A stretch of DNA of 64,000 bases. It comes from Lysinibacillus fusiformis. GTDB lineage: Bacteria; Bacillota; Bacilli; Bacillales_A; Planococcaceae. Below, one piece after another: positions 61,193 through 64,000 of this stretch; position 1 is the first letter of the stretch, and each line of letters starts with the position of its first letter. Location: assembly GCF_003049525.1 (NCBI RefSeq), contig NZ_PYWL01000001.1:496001-560000 (forward strand), written 5' to 3'. A model generated the notes under the pieces. It made no database searches. It was not told where the DNA came from and saw only the letters and a program-made list of their open reading frames with translations. The translations under genes and the position numbers were made by a program.

Positions 61193-62623
61193 ATGGTTAC
61201 TTCAAAAAATTATTTAAAACCAAAGGAATTTATGTTCTTTTCTATGGTTTATCAAAAACTAATGCACCAAAAGCCTTATAATATACTACTTTTTCTTTTA
61301 AGTATTTTGGTTCATCCATTTACATACTTTATCTATCGGAAAAAGAAACATTCAAATACTTATGACCAGGCTTTTGAATTGCGTAGTCAGTATTACTTGA
61401 AGAATGGTTTATTTGCCCAATGGCAGCAATCTTTTGAACAGCAAGAAATAGCAAAAGCTTCATTTTTTCAAGAAGCTGTATCATCATCGCGAATACAGCA
61501 AACTGCTAATGAATTAGCCAAGAAAAGGCTTCAACAGCAAGTAGATCATGATTTACAAAATGAAGGTATACAACCATTAACTTATGATCAATTTTTTAAT
61601 CAGCAACTGAAATACAAATATTTTGTAGCTCTTACCTTTCTACCAGCTGTTTTATTTTATGTAGTGCTAATTTTATTTGCGAACCCGTTTTTGCAATTTA
61701 TCATTGAAAGAATTTTACAAAGCTTCATTGTGATTGTTGGTGTGGCAACGTTAGTGTTTACAATTTTGTATCTATCACCTTTCGATCCAGCCAGAAACTT
61801 ACTTGGCGTTGAGGCGACAGCAGAGCAAATAGCCAACTTTAATCGCATTCATGGTTTGGATCAACCTTATTTATCTCAATTATGGCATTCACTATCTGGC
61901 CTATTTACTTTTGACTTAGGCACATCCTTTGCAGGTAAAGAAGATATTACGCACAGCATTACAAATAAATTTCCTGTCACACTTGAAATAGCCGTATTAT
62001 CACTGTTAATGGCTATTGCTATCGCCATTCCAGTCGGTATTATTTCAGCGGTTCGTCCTAATTCGTATTTGGATTATACATTTATGTTTATTGCTTTAAT
62101 TGGTTTATCCATTCCAAGCTTTTGGCAAGGTTTAATTTTTATTTTAACGTTCGCGTTAAAGCTACAATGGTTTCCAGCGACCTATAACCCCCAAAATTGG
62201 TTATCCCTTATCATGCCAGTTATCGTCTTGGGGACATCCATTACGGCATCCATAGCTAGGATGACAAGGTCGAGTATGCTTGAGGTGATCCACGAGGATT
62301 ACATTATTACAGCTAAAGCAAAAGGCTTGAATGAATTTAAAGTAATTTCAAAACATGCCATTCGTAATGCCATGATTCCGATTATTACGGTGATAGGACT
62401 TCTTTTTGGAGGTATGTTGGGAGGCGCATCTGTTACAGAAAAGGTATTCAATATTAGTGGGATTGGTAGCTATATTGTTGATAAACAATTTATTCCTGAT
62501 ATTCCCGCAATCCTTGGAGGCGTTGTTTATATCGCTATTACGATCTCCATTGTCAATTTATTGATTGATATCATGTATGCCTTTTTTGATCCACGCATTC
62601 GCTCGAAAATGAAGAAGTCTTAA
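61193..62623 (+). CDS. Peptide-type ABC transporter permease (DppB/OppB) with long N-terminal extension
   Basis: A 476-residue permease. From about residue 167 it is a standard OppB/DppB protein (IIERILQSFIVIVGVATLVF, YLSPFDPARNLLG, the EAA loop YIITAKAKGLNEFKVISKHA, IRNAMIPI). The first 165 residues are extra: one membrane hairpin (about 30-50), a charged, Gln-rich cytosolic helical part (FAQWQQSFEQQEIAKASFF, KKRLQQQVDHDLQNEG) and a second hydrophobic stretch (about 143-165). Usual length is about 310. ATG 61193 with GGAGG fixes the start well inside the frame, so the extension is translated. Function of the extension is unknown. Confidence 0.9.
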   Translation: MVTSKNYLKPKEFMFFSMVYQKLMHQKPYNILLFLLSILVHPFTYFIYRKKKHSNTYDQAFELRSQYYLKNGLFAQWQQSFEQQEIAKASFFQEAVSSSRIQQTANELAKKRLQQQVDHDLQNEGIQPLTYDQFFNQQLKYKYFVALTFLPAVLFYVVLILFANPFLQFIIERILQSFIVIVGVATLVFTILYLSPFDPARNLLGVEATAEQIANFNRIHGLDQPYLSQLWHSLSGLFTFDLGTSFAGKEDITHSITNKFPVTLEIAVLSLLMAIAIAIPVGIISAVRPNSYLDYTFMFIALIGLSIPSFWQGLIFILTFALKLQWFPATYNPQNWLSLIMPVIVLGTSITASIARMTRSSMLEVIHEDYIITAKAKGLNEFKVISKHAIRNAMIPIITVIGLLFGGMLGGASVTEKVFNISGIGSYIVDKQFIPDIPAILGGVVYIAITISIVNLLIDIMYAFFDPRIRSKMKKS

Positions 62624-62636
62624 AGGAGGATCACCT

Positions 62637-64000
62637 GTGAAAAACATCTTACATGTCAAACTACTTTTGAAGATTACACAGGAATATGTCAATTCTCATT
62701 TTACCTTTGTCTTTTCCTTACTGTTTTCTTTATTGTTTCTAGCCTATAGCTATAATTTTTCAACCCATAGCTGGCGACCAATTGTTCTACTATTCTTTGT
62801 TATTTATGCCATTACTGCGATCTATGTGGCTTTTGTAAATTTACGAATAAAAAGAGATTTAGCAAAGTTTGGGGAGATTCAAAGAGGTACTCGTATTTTC
62901 GGCTATCCTCTACTATTAACCGTTCTTTCTGGCAATATTTTTTCTACATCATTTGCGTTTATGCTTGTGTCCACTAGAAAGACTGCCGAATATACGTTTG
63001 CTGCCTATGCCTTTATTACGCAATTATTCATCATTGGTATTGCAGCATTAAATTTATTTAAGCCTTATGTAACAGATACCTTTTTACTGGCGATGAGTGT
63101 TTTCTTCATACTTGCGCTTATTTATATCGTGATGACCATTTTATGCGTTAAGTTTGTCACACCAACAGCGGCTCCAAGATGGATGCTTATCCCTGGTATT
63201 TTATTACTATTGGCTACTTTCACTGGTAATCTATTTGCTACATTACTAGGTTATAGCCTTATTCAAAAGGCTAGAAAGGCAAACCCTTCTTCTATTGAAA
63301 AGTGGCAAAAAATATGGGAAAAGATTTTACGAAATACGATGGCTGTATTCGGATTATTTTTCATTATTTTTATGTTTTCATTGTCCGTCACAAGTACTTG
63401 GACTTTTGACTATGACTTTGCTACAGAAAATAACTACGGTGCCCTGCTGCAAACACCATCATTAGAATATCCTCTAGGCACAGATAATTACGGGCGAGAT
63501 TTATTTTCCCGTATTGTATTTGGGGCACGCATTTCATTAATCGTCGGATTTTTCTCAACGATTATTCCTGCGTTAGTCGGAGGCGCGTTAGGGGCATTTT
63601 CCGGCTATTACGGAAAAACAACTGACAATGTCATCATGCGAAGCCTAGATATTTTATATGCTATTCCGGGCATTCTGTTAGCCATTGCTATTATTGCTGC
63701 ATTTGGTGCTAATACGATCAATCTCATTATTGCACTTAGTGTTGGGGCAATTCCAACCTATGCACGTACAATGCGGGCGAATGTCATGCAGCTAGCAAAT
63801 TTTGAATTTGTGGAATCCGCCCGAGCTTTGGGGGCATCTGATGCGGCCATTATTTTCAAGCACATTGTTCCTAATTCATTAGCACCCATGATTGTTAAGG
63901 CAACACTTACGATTGGTGGAGCTGTTATTTCAACAAGTAGTTTAAGTTTTTTAGGGCTTGGTATTGAGCCACACATTCCCGAATGGGGCAATATTTTAAA
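62637..64000 (+). CDS. Peptide-type ABC transporter permease (DppC/OppC) with N-terminal multi-helix extension, cut by window edge
   Basis: GTG start at 62637 after AAAGGAGG; the reading frame is open to the end of the window (454 codons). Residues about 1-215 are an unusual extension with five or six predicted membrane helices and no known motif. From about 228 the normal OppC core begins: WEKILRNTMAVFGLFF, LGTDNYGRDLFSRIVFGAR and the EAA loop EFVESARALGASDAAIIFKH. OppC proteins are normally about 300 residues, so this one would exceed 480. It starts 13 bases after the OppB-like gene and both form the channel for the fused ATPase. Confidence 0.9.
   Translation, partial: MKNILHVKLLLKITQEYVNSHFTFVFSLLFSLLFLAYSYNFSTHSWRPIVLLFFVIYAITAIYVAFVNLRIKRDLAKFGEIQRGTRIFGYPLLLTVLSGNIFSTSFAFMLVSTRKTAEYTFAAYAFITQLFIIGIAALNLFKPYVTDTFLLAMSVFFILALIYIVMTILCVKFVTPTAAPRWMLIPGILLLLATFTGNLFATLLGYSLIQKARKANPSSIEKWQKIWEKILRNTMAVFGLFFIIFMFSLSVTSTWTFDYDFATENNYGALLQTPSLEYPLGTDNYGRDLFSRIVFGARISLIVGFFSTIIPALVGGALGAFSGYYGKTTDNVIMRSLDILYAIPGILLAIAIIAAFGANTINLIIALSVGAIPTYARTMRANVMQLANFEFVESARALGASDAAIIFKHIVPNSLAPMIVKATLTIGGAVISTSSLSFLGLGIEPHIPEWGNIL

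Noticed and set aside
1..64000. CRISPR array, tRNA or rRNA genes, intact insertion sequence or prophage
   Set aside because: No regularly spaced repeats, no cloverleaf or rRNA-like segments and no intact transposase, integrase or phage structural genes were found by reading both strands.

Overview
The window is about 37% GC, uses strong Shine-Dalgarno sites (AAAGGAGG-type) and TTG/GTG starts freely, and carries a Spo0E-like phosphatase, a KinA-type orphan kinase, the Bacillaceae genes ykvS, cheV and katE, sortase B, S-layer-homology (SLH) domains and a yybP-ykoY manganese riboswitch. This points to a spore-forming Gram-positive of the Bacillales. Lysinibacillus or a close Planococcaceae relative fits best: murE is next to prfC as in staphylococci, its DDPR motif is not the usual DNPR of diaminopimelate ligases, and a heme-uptake operon encodes an SLH-anchored NEAT protein. 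The species call is inference.

Layout. 1-9.4 kb: start of a Ppx/GppA phosphatase, cheV, an MFS exporter, a divergent HxlR-regulator/DoxX pair, a 3-hydroxyisobutyrate-dehydrogenase-like enzyme, a 58-residue Spo0E-like protein (4950-5126), small conserved genes, a CPBP membrane protein, a lipoprotein, an MhqR-like MarR regulator and a PAS-PAS histidine kinase. 9.5-25.5 kb: B12-binding radical SAM protein, KtrB/KtrD-type potassium channel, a decayed dispersed repeat, a TerC-family metal exporter under a yybP-ykoY riboswitch, an RND pump with an SDR reductase, prfC, murE, aldehyde dehydrogenase, FMN reductase. 25.6-33.8 kb: lone lipoamide dehydrogenase, large catalase KatE, a two-gene RloA/RloB-type putative phage-defence module, a GalE-like epimerase, yceI with an MhqR-type operator, and a VOC protein.

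33.9-41.1 kb is one Fur-type-controlled heme-acquisition (Isd) operon reading leftwards: isdC (NPQTD sortase-B signal), a NEAT-NEAT-SLH surface protein, a membrane-anchored two-NEAT protein, isdE, permease, ATPase and srtB. Heme would pass from the S-layer protein through wall-anchored IsdC to IsdE and the importer. 41.1-45.6 kb: YtaF/MntP-like protein, orphan glycine-betaine-type binding lipoprotein behind a large operator palindrome, a PucR/CdaR-like regulator and an MsmX-like sugar ABC ATPase.

45.8-57.1 kb is an eleven-gene leftward cluster that spells a complete amino-sugar route, probably N-acetylgalactosamine or a GalNAc glycoside: CUT1-type importer without its own ATPase (MsmX next door could serve), Gfo/Idh/MocA oxidoreductase, DUF624 protein, NagA-type deacetylase, GntR/UTRA regulator, GatY-type aldolase, LacC-type kinase, AgaS-type SIS isomerase/deaminase and a ROK kinase. 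57.2-57.9 kb is a gene graveyard (IS3-type OrfA fragment, RidA-like 3' fragment). The right end has a nuclease lipoprotein, a tiny membrane peptide and a peptide-type ABC transporter whose two permeases both carry unusually long N-terminal extensions; the second runs off the window.
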